Below are positions 18,032-27,601 of a stretch of DNA of 39,530 bases, in pieces. The DNA is from an uncultured Methanobrevibacter sp. (GTDB lineage: Archaea > Methanobacteriota > Methanobacteria > Methanobacteriales > Methanobacteriaceae): contig CACWUH010000004.1 of NCBI GenBank assembly GCA_902764015.1, positions 1 through 39,530 on the forward strand, written 5' to 3'. The notes under the pieces were generated by a model. The model was not told where the DNA came from. It did not search any database and saw only the letters and a program-made list of their open reading frames with translations. Made by a program: the position numbers and the translations under genes. Numbering within the stretch: position 1 is the first letter of the stretch; every line of letters starts with the position of its first letter.

Positions 18032-18779
18032 GTTTTCCCTCATTTTCCACATATTTTCTTATTTCGTTTGTGATTATTAATTTATATTTGTCTTTGCTAT
18101 TAAAGTCTTTTACCCAAAATGACACCTTCACCTTGCTTTGCTTGAAGCTGATTTCTCGGGCATAGACGTCAGGCGTCGGGTCTTTTAAAATTTCATCATA
18201 CTCGGAAATCCTTTTGGTGATGTGGTCTCTGAACTCTTCAATGTCAACGTCCAATGCCAATCCGGCTATTATATCCACCCTATACTTTTCCGGAGCCTTG
18301 TACTGCAGGTAGGGGTCATTTGTCATTGTTGAGTTGGGAATATGGTCTCTGACTCCGATGTCATCGACGATGATTGTTGATCTAAGCGTAATTCTTTCGA
18401 CAACTCCCTTTTTGCCCTTGACTTCAATCGTGTCTCCGACTTTAACGCTTTTGCCCAGAATCAGTATGATTCCGGAAAACAGATTTGAGATTATGTCCTT
18501 TGCAGCAAAACTCACGGCAATACCGACAATACCCAAGCTCAACAGGGTTCCGGCCAGATTGATTCCGAAAATCTGCAGAATGACCATCAATGCGATGAAA
18601 TAGATGATGTAATTGATTATGTCCCTGACGAGATAAATACCTGTCATGTCCTTCTTGAATCTGTTCATCCTGTTCATCAAAGATGCAACGACTCGCGTTA
18701 GTATTGATGCTGCAATAATGATGACTAGTATATAGATTAAAGCTATCTTAGGGTCATTTGTTGTTGGTATATTCATCAT
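18024..18779 (-). CDS. Small mechanosensitive ion channel, MscS family
   Basis: This 251-residue membrane protein opens under membrane tension to release solutes. The first segment (about 9-28) and a second (about 48-68) precede the pore helix, which contains AGTLLSLGIVGIAVSFAAKD at about 71-90 and the conserved SNLFSGIILILGKSVKVGDTIEV that leads into the beta domain. A soluble alpha/beta domain ends the protein. Its start overlaps the rnz stop as ATGA, and its own stop overlaps nadA. Length fits the minimal three-helix MscS class. Confidence 0.92.
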   Translation of the reverse strand: MMNIPTTNDPKIALIYILVIIIAASILTRVVASLMNRMNRFKKDMTGIYLVRDIINYIIYFIALMVILQIFGINLAGTLLSLGIVGIAVSFAAKDIISNLFSGIILILGKSVKVGDTIEVKGKKGVVERITLRSTIIVDDIGVRDHIPNSTMTNDPYLQYKAPEKYRVDIIAGLALDVDIEEFRDHITKRISEYDEILKDPTPDVYAREISFKQSKVKVSFWVKDFNSKDKYKLIITNEIRKYVENEGKHE

Positions 18780-19684
18780 TTGCCTCTAACGATTATTTCC
18801 ATATAGTCTCTTGCGAGTTCGGTATTTTCAAAGATTTCGCGAGCTTCCTTTAACATTATCTGGGCATACTCTTCTCCGTATCTTGTGCTGATGTGGGTTA
18901 TCATCAGTTTTTCGCTTTTTGATTCACGGGCAACGAAGGCGGCGTCATGTGCGGTGGAATGGCCATAGTCGAGGGCATTCTGCGCTTCATTTTGTATGAA
19001 TGTCGATTCATGAATGAGAAGTGTGCTGTCTTTTGCAAACATGACCATCTCTTCGCAGGGGCGGGTGTCTCCGGAATAGGTTATCTTGATTCCTTTTCTT
19101 GGGGGTCCGAGAACCTGTTCGGGCTTTATGACTTTGCCGTCAATTTCAACCTCTTGGCCATTGTGCAGTTTTCCAAAGGCAGGGCCTACGGGAACGCCCA
19201 ATTCAATGGCCTTTTCACGCAAAAACCGTGGCTTTTTCTTTTCTTCAATGGAATAGGCCAATGACGGAACATTGTGTCTTACGCTTTGCGCCTTGATGAC
19301 ATACTCTTCTGTCTCTTCAACGATTCCAGTGTCAATTTCAATAAATTCGATAGGATATTCGATTGCACAATAGCCCAAGCTATAGATTGCATCCTTTATC
19401 TTGTTCAATCCTTTTGGCCCGTAGACTGTCAGTTTGGATTCCCTTCCATTCAGGCTCAATGACTGCAGCAGTCCCGGAAGGCCTAGAATGTGGTCTCCAT
19501 GAAAATGGGTGATAAATATCTTTGATATTTTCATAGGGCTTACATTGGTAAACAATAATTGCTTCTGTGTTCCCTCGCCGCAATCGAACAGGAAAACATC
19601 GCCGAATGCCTTAATGGCAATTGAGGGATGATTCCTCTCTTTTGAATGGACTGCGGATGAGGTTCCTAAAAATGTCACTTCCAT
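18776..19684 (-). CDS. rnz: Ribonuclease Z (tRNA 3'-processing endonuclease)
   Basis: This enzyme removes 3' trailers from tRNA precursors. The 302-residue metallo-beta-lactamase protein has HFHGDH at 60-65, the KPEQVLGPPRKGIKITYSGDT block at about 188-208 and the later HSTAHDAA and THISTRY motifs with zinc ligands. The N-terminus MEVTFLGTSSAVHSKERNHPS is typical of RNase Z. A GTGAT sequence lies just before the ATG. It is the first gene of the rnz-mscS-nadA unit and is divergent from nadC across 68 bases. Confidence 0.95.
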   Translation of the reverse strand: MEVTFLGTSSAVHSKERNHPSIAIKAFGDVFLFDCGEGTQKQLLFTNVSPMKISKIFITHFHGDHILGLPGLLQSLSLNGRESKLTVYGPKGLNKIKDAIYSLGYCAIEYPIEFIEIDTGIVEETEEYVIKAQSVRHNVPSLAYSIEEKKKPRFLREKAIELGVPVGPAFGKLHNGQEVEIDGKVIKPEQVLGPPRKGIKITYSGDTRPCEEMVMFAKDSTLLIHESTFIQNEAQNALDYGHSTAHDAAFVARESKSEKLMITHISTRYGEEYAQIMLKEAREIFENTELARDYMEIIVRGK

Positions 19685-19752
19685 AATTTATCACTTTCAT
19701 ATTTATAGAATTAGTTATATATTCATAATTATATTAAATTTTAGGTGATTTT

Positions 19753-20577
19753 TTGGATAAGATTATTGAATATATGCTGGCTGAAGATGAAGGATTTGGG
19801 GATGTGACCTCAAATGCCGTCATCGAAAAGGACAAGATTGTAAACGCCTCCATAGTATCAAAGGATGAGGGCATTTTGGCAGGTATTGATGTTATTCGCC
19901 AATTATTCGAGGAATATGGTGTTGAAATTACGCTTTGTTTGAAGGAAGGTGTCAGAATATCCAAAGGCGATCTGCTGATATCATTCAGGGGAGATGCAAG
20001 AACAATACTGCTTCTAGAGCGCACTGCCCTGAACCTGCTCATGAGAATGAGCGGCGTGGCCAGTGCGGCGGCCGAATATGTCGATTTGGTAAAGGATTAT
20101 GATGTGATAATTGCAGGCACCCGCAAGACCTCTCCTGGAATAGCAAAATTCGACAAGCATGCCCTGAATGTCGGAGGGGCAGACACCCACCGCTTCGGCC
20201 TGGATGACATGGTTTTAATCAAGGACAATCACATAGCGGTCTGCGGAGCTCCTTTGGATGCGCTTCTTAAGGCCAAAAAGAACACCAGCTTTTCCAAAAA
20301 AATCGAAATTGAGGTTGAATCATTGGGCGATGCAATAGAATGCGTCAAAAACGGTGCAGACATCGTCATGCTTGACAACATGTCTGGTGAAGAGGTCAAA
20401 GAAGTTATTGATGAGCTTGAAAAGCTCAACATTCGCCAGGATTCCCTGATTGAAGTTTCAGGTGGCATCACCAGGGACAATATTCTCGATTATGTCGAAT
20501 ACGGTGTGGACATAATCTCGATTGGGGCGCTGACTCACTCCTCAAGAAGCCTGAATTTCAGTCTTAAAATAGAATGA
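19753..20577 (+). CDS. nadC: Nicotinate-nucleotide pyrophosphorylase (carboxylating), NadC
   Basis: NadC converts quinolinate and PRPP to nicotinate mononucleotide, the step after NadA. The 274-residue protein has the phosphoribosyltransferase motifs TRKT at 123-126, HRFGLDD at 146-152 and KDNH at 157-160, plus SGGI near residue 237. The start is a TTG at 19753 with AGGTGA at 19743-19748; the usual EDEGFGDVTS opening follows at once, so the TTG is well supported. It is divergent from rnz, while nadA is the last gene of that opposing operon, so both NAD genes share the control region at 19685-19752 in opposite directions. A methyltransferase gene follows after 18 bases. Confidence 0.95.
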   Translation: MDKIIEYMLAEDEGFGDVTSNAVIEKDKIVNASIVSKDEGILAGIDVIRQLFEEYGVEITLCLKEGVRISKGDLLISFRGDARTILLLERTALNLLMRMSGVASAAAEYVDLVKDYDVIIAGTRKTSPGIAKFDKHALNVGGADTHRFGLDDMVLIKDNHIAVCGAPLDALLKAKKNTSFSKKIEIEVESLGDAIECVKNGADIVMLDNMSGEEVKEVIDELEKLNIRQDSLIEVSGGITRDNILDYVEYGVDIISIGALTHSSRSLNFSLKIE

Positions 20578-20604
20578 CTCCACATGCATTGATGTTTGAT
20601 TTTT

Positions 20605-21432
20605 ATGAAAGGCAATGATACAAAACATATCAGCGAGTTGGAATTCTGGGCTGGAAATGTGGAAAGGGAAGGCATACTGCAGAATTCCTTTTATGAAACG
20701 TTTTATGTTTCTGACTTTAAAATCGACCCTGAAGACTATATTGGAAAGGCAATACTGGACATAGGCTGCGGGCCTAGGGGAAGTCTGGAATGGGCGGACA
20801 TGGCCGGCTTGAGGATAGGCCTTGACCCGCTTGTCAACGAGTACTATAAGCTTGATGGGGGAACATTGTCCCATAAGATGAAATATGTCAGCGGATATAG
20901 TGAGGACATGCCGTTTCCGGATGAAACATTCGATTTTGTATTTTCAATCAACTCCCTTGACCATGTCGATGATTTGGACGAGACGATATCCGAAATAAAG
21001 AGAGTCTTAAAAATAGGGGGCATCTGCGGCATAATTGTGGATGCAAACCACAAGCCGACAGTCAACGAACCGATCACAATCGATTTGGATTTGAAGGACA
21101 AGTTTTCGGACATTTTTGATGTAATCGATGAAAGGGCCTATGAAACCGTCTACAAGACAGGCTTTAGGCACAATCTCGATGACCCTACATTCTATGATTT
21201 TGATAATGGGGAGGTTAGGCCGGCAATTCTTCTTTTGAAATTGAGAAAAGTCAAGCAGTATGTGGCAGATTTTGATAAAACTCCTAAAAAGGATGCAGAT
21301 TCCTTCAATATCTTATTCAATCAGAATAAAAAATTGAAAAAAGAAAATATGGAATTGAAAAAACAGGTAAAGGCATTCAAAGACAGAAAGGTCGTGAAAT
21401 TCGCCGATAAATTTAAATCCGCCAGGAAATAA
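20605..21432 (+). CDS. SAM-dependent class I methyltransferase with coiled-coil tail
   Basis: This protein has a Rossmann-like SAM-binding core: ILDIGCGPRGSLEW is motif I, DMPFPDETFDFVFSIN covers the middle strands, and LKIGGICGIIVD is the post-motif strand (methyltransferase-11 type). The substrate cannot be told. The C-terminal 40 residues are basic and coiled-coil-like (LFNQNKKLKKENMELKKQ), which may mediate pairing or nucleic-acid contact. I take the ATG at 20605 as the start; a TTG at 20596 is in frame and also possible, and no strong ribosome binding site decides. It follows nadC closely and is probably co-transcribed. Confidence 0.83.
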   Translation: MKGNDTKHISELEFWAGNVEREGILQNSFYETFYVSDFKIDPEDYIGKAILDIGCGPRGSLEWADMAGLRIGLDPLVNEYYKLDGGTLSHKMKYVSGYSEDMPFPDETFDFVFSINSLDHVDDLDETISEIKRVLKIGGICGIIVDANHKPTVNEPITIDLDLKDKFSDIFDVIDERAYETVYKTGFRHNLDDPTFYDFDNGEVRPAILLLKLRKVKQYVADFDKTPKKDADSFNILFNQNKKLKKENMELKKQVKAFKDRKVVKFADKFKSARK

Positions 21433-21441
21433 CGATTCTAA

Positions 21442-22962
21442 TTATAATCTCAATGACAGTTTTTCCTTCAGCTCCTCATTGCTCATTTCGGTAATGAATG
21501 TTTCATCGCTGCTTATGGCCTTCTCGGCCAGATTCAGCTTGCTTTTGCTCATCTCGTCAATCACTTCTTCAAGGGTTCCTTTGGTGATGAACCTGTAAAC
21601 CATCACATCGCTTTTTTGCCCGATTCTATGCACACGGTCCGTTGCCTGGTTTTCTATTGCAGGATTCCACCACAGGTCATAATGGATGACGTTCTGGGCG
21701 GCCGTCAGGTTCAGGCCCACTCCTCCCGTCTTGAGCGTGGCGACCAGAATCTTGCAATCTCTATTTTCCTGAAAGTTAGAAATCACCTCATTTCTCTTTT
21801 GCTGGGAAAGCGAGCCGTGCAGGAACGCTACATCGGTTTTCATCTTTTTGGAAACCAATTTTTGTATTATCTCTCCCATCTGGGCATACTGTGTGAATAT
21901 TATGACTTTCTCGTCCATGTCCAGGATGTTTTCAAGAATCGTAATCAAAAGTTCCATCTTTCCGGATTCTGAAATCTTTGGATTGTCTGAACGCAGATAC
22001 TGTGCCGGATGGTTGCATGCCTGCTTCAGTCCGGTGATGATGTTCAGGATGATTCCTCGCCTCTCGATGCCGGTCTTTCCTTCCAAATCCTCAAAGATGC
22101 CGTCCATTATGGCATTGTATAACTTGATTTGCTTGTTTGTCAGGCTGCAGTATATGTCGTTGACAATCTTGTCTGGAAGTTCGTCCTTGATGTTGTCGTC
22201 GGTCTTGAGGCGCCTCAGGACAAATGGCTTTGTTATTGTTTTGAACTTCTCCAGGGTTTTCGTTTCCTCCAGCCTCTCGATTCTCATGACGTAATTGGCC
22301 TTGAAGCTGTCCAGACTTGAGAGATACCCTTTGTTTACAAAATCGAATATGGACCAGTAGTCAGTTAATTTATTCTCAATCGGCGTACCTGTCAGTGCAA
22401 CTTTTGTTTTCGCCTCGACCTTTTTTATGGCTTTTGTCTGCTGGGTGTTCGGGTTCTTGATGTTTTGGGCTTCATCAATGACGCACATGAACCATTTCCT
22501 GTCCATGAATACGTCCAAATCAAGCCTGATTACTCCATAAGATGTCAGCATAATGTCATATTCCTCAAAGGGAAATGTCCTGTTTGATCCGTGATAAATA
22601 TAATATGACAGTTCCGGCGTGAACTTCTTTATTTCGTTTTCCCAGTTGGAAATCAGTGTCGGAGGAACGATAATCAGTGATGGCTCGCTGTCCAGGGGAT
22701 TGGTCTCCTTAAAGTGAAGTATTGTGGTCAGGACCTGAACGGTCTTTCCGAGCCCCATGTCATCTGCCAGAATGCATCCGAAATTGTATTTGGCATTAGA
22801 AACAAGCCAGGAATAGCCAATTTTCTGATAAGGCCGTAACTCGCCTGTAAATGATTTGGGAACATCATAGGCTTTTGTTTCGCTTATCATCCTTTTGAAT
22901 TTCTTGAAATCATTAGGATTTTTCAGCTGACTTTTGATTAGTTTTTCAGATTCCTTGTCCAT
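21442..22962 (-). CDS. Compact SNF2-family ATPase/helicase
   Basis: This is a Swi2/Snf2-type DNA translocase of 506 residues from the ATG at 22962. Walker A is DDMGLGKT at about 67-74, motif II is DEAQ at about 163-166, and the second lobe has KVIIFTQYAQM, ATLKTGGVGLNLTAA and the arginine-finger block ATDRVHRIGQ. Archaeal and bacterial relatives usually carry an N-terminal SWIM zinc-finger and extra domain of several hundred residues; here the protein begins about 40 residues before the helicase and has no such region. I prefer 22962 because AGGT lies six bases before it; an ATG at 22989 has no ribosome binding site. Likely role is remodelling protein-DNA complexes. Confidence 0.9.
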   Translation of the reverse strand: MDKESEKLIKSQLKNPNDFKKFKRMISETKAYDVPKSFTGELRPYQKIGYSWLVSNAKYNFGCILADDMGLGKTVQVLTTILHFKETNPLDSEPSLIIVPPTLISNWENEIKKFTPELSYYIYHGSNRTFPFEEYDIMLTSYGVIRLDLDVFMDRKWFMCVIDEAQNIKNPNTQQTKAIKKVEAKTKVALTGTPIENKLTDYWSIFDFVNKGYLSSLDSFKANYVMRIERLEETKTLEKFKTITKPFVLRRLKTDDNIKDELPDKIVNDIYCSLTNKQIKLYNAIMDGIFEDLEGKTGIERRGIILNIITGLKQACNHPAQYLRSDNPKISESGKMELLITILENILDMDEKVIIFTQYAQMGEIIQKLVSKKMKTDVAFLHGSLSQQKRNEVISNFQENRDCKILVATLKTGGVGLNLTAAQNVIHYDLWWNPAIENQATDRVHRIGQKSDVMVYRFITKGTLEEVIDEMSKSKLNLAEKAISSDETFITEMSNEELKEKLSLRL

Positions 22963-23164
22963 ATTCTTACCTAGATATATTTTGGTCATTTTTTGTTAAT
23001 AGTGTTTGTTAAAAGCTATTCAAAAAAATCATGAATTCGAATTTTCACATTTGAATAATTTTTCAAAAAATCGTGTTCGGCTTGCTAAAAAACAAAGTTT
23101 AATAATAATCCAAAATAAAATATAATACAGATAGTAAATTTTTATATCTTATTATGGTGATTCA

Positions 23165-24247
23165 ATGGTAAAAATAGCTAAGTTAGCTTTGGAAGACGGA
23201 ACTGTCTTAAAAGGCGAAGCATTCGGTTATGAAACCACCAAACTTGGAGAGCTTGTTTTCTCTACTGGTATGGGAGGATACACCGAATCTCTGACTGACC
23301 CGTCTTTTAAAGGAGAAATATTAATGTCCACTTATCCTCTGGAAGGAAATCATGGGGTAAGTGAGGAATGGTATCAATCTGACAAGATTCAGGTTGAAGG
23401 ATTTGTTTGTCGTGAGGTCTGCCGTGAGCTTTCAAACTTCGGGCCTCAAAAGACACTGGACGAATTTTTAAGGGAGTTCGAAACCCCTGGAATCAGCGGA
23501 ATCGACACCCGTGACTTGACACTCAAAATAAGAGAAAGGGGTTCACTTAAAGCCGCAATCACAACTGAAGACATCGATGACGGTGAACTTCTGGAAATGG
23601 CAAAAGCGCAACCAAGCATTGAGGATGTGGATGTTGTGCCGTTGGTTTCCACAAAGGAAATCAAGATTTTCAATGAGGATGCAGACAAAAAAGTTGCCCT
23701 GATTGACTGTGGTGTCAAGAAAAACATCATCAACTCATTTTTGGAAAGGGACATTGGAGTAATACTGTTCCCATATGACACCGATTATAAAACCGTTCTG
23801 GATTACTCTCCTTCAGGATTGATGATTACATCCGGACCCGGCAACCCTGACAGGGTGTCCGAGACTATCGCAACCATGAAGAAGCTGTCAAACAGGTTGC
23901 CTATTTTCGGAATCTGCATGGGCCAGCAGCTGATTGCAAAGTCATTCGGCGCAAGGTCATACAAGATGAAGTTCGGCCACCGTGGTGAAAACCAGCCGGT
24001 AAAGGATCTGAACACAGGAAAAGTGTTCATCACATCACAGAACCACGGTTTTACTATTGACAAGGAATCCTTGAAGGAAACGGATTTGGTGCTGACCCAG
24101 ATTAACCTCAACGACGGAACTCCTGAAGGAATTTCACATAAGGAGCTGCCGTTGCATTGCATACAGTACCACCCTGAAGCAGGACCTGGTCCAAACGACA
24201 CAAGACACATTTTTGACGAATTTAACCAAATGATGGATGATTATTAG
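23165..24247 (+). CDS. carA: Carbamoyl-phosphate synthase small (glutaminase) subunit
   Basis: CarA hydrolyses glutamine to supply ammonia to CarB for carbamoyl phosphate, used in pyrimidine and arginine synthesis. The 360-residue protein has the N-terminal CPSase domain ([14 protein letters not shown] opening) and a class I glutamine amidotransferase domain with nucleophile Cys in FGICMGQQL (about 246-254) and the His/Glu pair in [11 protein letters not shown] near residue 336. GGTGAT a few bases before the ATG is the ribosome binding site. TATA-like DNA lies in 23115-23150. carB follows after 15 bases. Confidence 0.97.
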   Translation: MVKIAKLALEDGTVLKGEAFGYETTKLGELVFSTGMGGYTESLTDPSFKGEILMSTYPLEGNHGVSEEWYQSDKIQVEGFVCREVCRELSNFGPQKTLDEFLREFETPGISGIDTRDLTLKIRERGSLKAAITTEDIDDGELLEMAKAQPSIEDVDVVPLVSTKEIKIFNEDADKKVALIDCGVKKNIINSFLERDIGVILFPYDTDYKTVLDYSPSGLMITSGPGNPDRVSETIATMKKLSNRLPIFGICMGQQLIAKSFGARSYKMKFGHRGENQPVKDLNTGKVFITSQNHGFTIDKESLKETDLVLTQINLNDGTPEGISHKELPLHCIQYHPEAGPGPNDTRHIFDEFNQMMDDY

Positions 24248-24262
24248 ATAGGGGGATTGCAT

Positions 24263-27200
24263 ATGCCAGTAGATAAAGATATTAAAAAAGTATTGATTAT
24301 TGGTTCCGGACCTATCCAAATAGGACAGGCAGCGGAATTCGATTATTCAGGTTCACAAGCATGTAAATCACTAAGGGAAGAAGGCATTGAAACAGTGCTG
24401 GTCAACAGTAATCCTGCTACAATCCAGACCGATTTGGGAATGGCAGATACTGTTTACACTGAACCGTTAACTCCTGAAGTCGTTGCAAAAATCATTGAAG
24501 AGGAAGATATTGATGCTATTTTACCAACCATGGGCGGACAGACCGGACTGAACATTGCAACAGGACTTGGAGACTTGGGATTATTGGAAGGAATCAAGGT
24601 GATAGGTTCTGATGTTCAAACCATTAAAGATGTAGAAGACCGTGACCTCTTTGCAAACCTCATGGAGGAAATCGGAGAGGAGATTCCAAAATGCCAAGCC
24701 GTTGAAAGCGTGGATGCGGCACTCGAAGCGGTTGAGGAAATCGGCTATCCGGTCATCGTAAGGCCGGCTTTCACATTAGGTGGAACCGGTGGCGGAATCG
24801 CCCACAACGAAGAGGAACTTATTGAAATTGCAAATCACGGACTTGATATGAGTTTCATCAACCAGGTTCTCATTGACGAATCTGTTCTCGGATGGAAGGA
24901 AATAGAATTTGAAGTGATGAGGGATAAGGAAGACACCTGTATCATCGTTTGTACCATGGAAAACATAGATCCTATGGGAATCCATACCGGAGACAGTGTT
25001 GTAGTTGCTCCTATCCAATGTCTATGTGATGAAACCATACAGAAGATGCGTGACGCATCAATCAAGATTATCAGGGCATTAGGTATTCGCGGAGGATGTA
25101 ACATTCAGTTTGCACTGAACCCTGAAACCGATGAATATAAGGTTATTGAAGTTAATCCTCGTGTGTCAAGAAGTAGTGCGCTTGCTTCAAAGGCGACAGG
25201 TTATCCTATTGCCAAAATCTCATCAAAAGTTGCATTGGGACTCACATTGGATGAAATCAAAAACGACATTACCAAAGAGACCCCGGCATCATTCGAGCCT
25301 GCCATCGATTATGTGGTTATCAAAATCCCAAGATGGCCGTTCGACAAGTTCAAGGGAATCAGCCGTGAAGTCGGAGTTCAGATGAAGGCAACAGGGGAAG
25401 TTATGGCTATTGGAAGAACCTTTGAGGAAGCCTTCCAGAAGGCATTGAGATCCCTTGACATGGGCTTTGACGGATTCGAATATGTTGAATGGACTGAAGA
25501 TGACCTGGCACATCCTACAGATTTGATTTATTTCCAAATCTATTCAGCAATCAAGGATGGAATGGACATTGATAAAATCAGGGAATTGACCAAAATAGAC
25601 AATTTCTTCCTGTACAAAATCAGAAACATTGTCAACTTCGAAAACGATGTCACTGCTGATAAGTTAAATGATGAAGATTACCTGAGAAAGGCAAAGCAGA
25701 TGGGTTGTTCTAACAAACGCCTGGCGGATCTCTCCGGCCAGACTGAAGAGTACATCAGAAACCTACTTAAAAGATACAACATCAAGCAGTCCTACAAGAT
25801 GGTGGACACCTGTGCTGCAGAATTCGAGGCAAAGACTCCATACTACTACAGCAGCTATGATGAGGGCAATGAACTGGTGTCAACCACCAAGAAAAAAGTC
25901 GTTATTTTAGGTGCAGGGCCAATCAGAATAGGTCAGGGTATCGAATTCGACTACTGCTGTGTGCACTCATCCCTTGCTTTGAAGGAAGATGGAATCGAAA
26001 CGATACTAATCAACAACAACCCTGAAACAGTAAGTACCGATTATGACATTTCAGACAAGCTGTTCTTCGAGCCTCTGACATTTGAGGATGTCATGGGCGT
26101 AATCGAACAGGAAAAACCTGACGGTGTAATCGTGCAGTTCGGAGGTCAGACCTCAATCAACCTTGCAGTGCCTCTGGCCAATGCAGGTGTCAAGATATGG
26201 GGAACCTCATATGACAGCATCGACAGGGTTGAAGACCGTGAACTGTTTGCAGAGCTCTTGGAAAAACTGCACATCCACCAGGCTCCATATGGAACAGCAA
26301 ATTCATTTGAAGAGGCAAAGGAGATTGCTGAGAGAATCACATTCCCTGTCCTTGTGCGTCCGTCATACGTAATAGGCGGAAGGGCAATGGAAATCGTTTA
26401 TGACATGAATGAGCTTGAGGAATATATGGAAGAGGCAGTTAAGGTATCGCCGGACCATCCGATTCTGGTCGACAAGTTCCTTGAGGACGCAATCGAGATT
26501 GATGTGGACCTCTTATGCGACGGCGAGGATGTGTTCATTGCAGGAATCATGGAACACATCGAGGAAGCGGGAGTCCACTCAGGAGATTCCGCATGCGTGA
26601 TACCTCCACAGACACTTCCAAAGCATATCCTGGATACCCTTCGTGAAAACTCTAAGAAATTGGCTTTGGAGCTGGACGTCAAGGGTCTTATGAACATTCA
26701 GTATGCGGTAAAGCTTGATGAGGAAATGGTCTACATCATCGAAGCCAACCCTCGTGCAAGCAGAACAGTTCCGTTCGTGAGCAAGGCTATAGGTGTGCCT
26801 CTTGCAAAGGTTGCAACATGGATAATGAACGGCGCCAAGTTAAAGGACTTCGGTCTGGAAAAGGAAGTCAAGATAGATCATGTAGCCGTAAAGGAATCCG
26901 TGTTCCCGTTCCTGAAACTGCCTGAATCAGATACTGTGCTCGGGCCTGAAATGAAATCAACCGGTGAAAGCATAGGTATAGACGAAAGCTATGGAATGGC
27001 ATTTTATAAGTCACAGCTTTCAGCAGGTATGGAACTGCCTAAGGAAGGAAAGATTTTCATCAGCGTCAAGGAAGCCGACAAGAAGAAAATCAGGCCAATC
27101 GCTGAAAAGGCCGCCAATCTAGGATTTGACCTTGCAGCAACTGCAGGCACAGGCGATGCAACAGGACTTGATTCAGTTGAAAAGGTCCTGAAGGTTTCAC

Positions 27201-27439
27201 AAGGATCTCCTAACATCAAGGATGCAATCCTGAACAAGGAAATCGATTTGATTATCAACACATCCGAAGGCAAGCAGTCCGCAAAGGATGGCTATATCAT
27301 AAGACGTCTGGCTATCGAGCTGGGAATACCTTATGTTACCACATTGAATGGTGCAAGAGCTGTTCTGAACGCTATTGAAGCTGTGCAGAATAGTGAAATC
27401 AACGTAAAATCATTAAACGAATATGTAGATGGAGAATAA
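24263..27439 (+). CDS. carB: Carbamoyl-phosphate synthase large subunit
   Basis: CarB makes carbamoyl phosphate from bicarbonate, ammonia and two ATP. The protein of 1058 residues is a full-length single chain (some methanogens have it split in two). It contains two duplicated ATP-grasp halves, starting with [17 protein letters not shown] near residue 15 and again with [16 protein letters not shown] near 550, and a C-terminal MGS-like allosteric domain from about 930 ([12 protein letters not shown]). I start at the ATG at 24263, seven bases after GGGGG; the TTG six bases earlier would be too close to it. A hairpin and T run follow. Confidence 0.97.
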   Translation: MPVDKDIKKVLIIGSGPIQIGQAAEFDYSGSQACKSLREEGIETVLVNSNPATIQTDLGMADTVYTEPLTPEVVAKIIEEEDIDAILPTMGGQTGLNIATGLGDLGLLEGIKVIGSDVQTIKDVEDRDLFANLMEEIGEEIPKCQAVESVDAALEAVEEIGYPVIVRPAFTLGGTGGGIAHNEEELIEIANHGLDMSFINQVLIDESVLGWKEIEFEVMRDKEDTCIIVCTMENIDPMGIHTGDSVVVAPIQCLCDETIQKMRDASIKIIRALGIRGGCNIQFALNPETDEYKVIEVNPRVSRSSALASKATGYPIAKISSKVALGLTLDEIKNDITKETPASFEPAIDYVVIKIPRWPFDKFKGISREVGVQMKATGEVMAIGRTFEEAFQKALRSLDMGFDGFEYVEWTEDDLAHPTDLIYFQIYSAIKDGMDIDKIRELTKIDNFFLYKIRNIVNFENDVTADKLNDEDYLRKAKQMGCSNKRLADLSGQTEEYIRNLLKRYNIKQSYKMVDTCAAEFEAKTPYYYSSYDEGNELVSTTKKKVVILGAGPIRIGQGIEFDYCCVHSSLALKEDGIETILINNNPETVSTDYDISDKLFFEPLTFEDVMGVIEQEKPDGVIVQFGGQTSINLAVPLANAGVKIWGTSYDSIDRVEDRELFAELLEKLHIHQAPYGTANSFEEAKEIAERITFPVLVRPSYVIGGRAMEIVYDMNELEEYMEEAVKVSPDHPILVDKFLEDAIEIDVDLLCDGEDVFIAGIMEHIEEAGVHSGDSACVIPPQTLPKHILDTLRENSKKLALELDVKGLMNIQYAVKLDEEMVYIIEANPRASRTVPFVSKAIGVPLAKVATWIMNGAKLKDFGLEKEVKIDHVAVKESVFPFLKLPESDTVLGPEMKSTGESIGIDESYGMAFYKSQLSAGMELPKEGKIFISVKEADKKKIRPIAEKAANLGFDLAATAGTGDATGLDSVEKVLKVSQGSPNIKDAILNKEIDLIINTSEGKQSAKDGYIIRRLAIELGIPYVTTLNGARAVLNAIEAVQNSEINVKSLNEYVDGE

Positions 27440-27466
27440 TCATTCTCTATCCTTCAGCTTTTTTTT
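27432..27466 (+). terminator. Hairpin and T run after carB
   Basis: GAGAAT (27432-27437) and ATTCTC (27442-27447) flank the stop codon, and eight T residues follow at about 27459-27466. It probably ends the carAB transcript. Confidence 0.55.
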
Positions 27467-27601
27467 AATTAACCTTTTTTATAATCTATTGTTAAATATC
27501 AGCTTTCCAGTTATTATAGGAAATGATGATAAAATATACCTAATTTTCATCAAAAAATTTCAAATCAACAAAGTTTTTGAAAGAGTCTTATTTTAGTCAC
27601 T

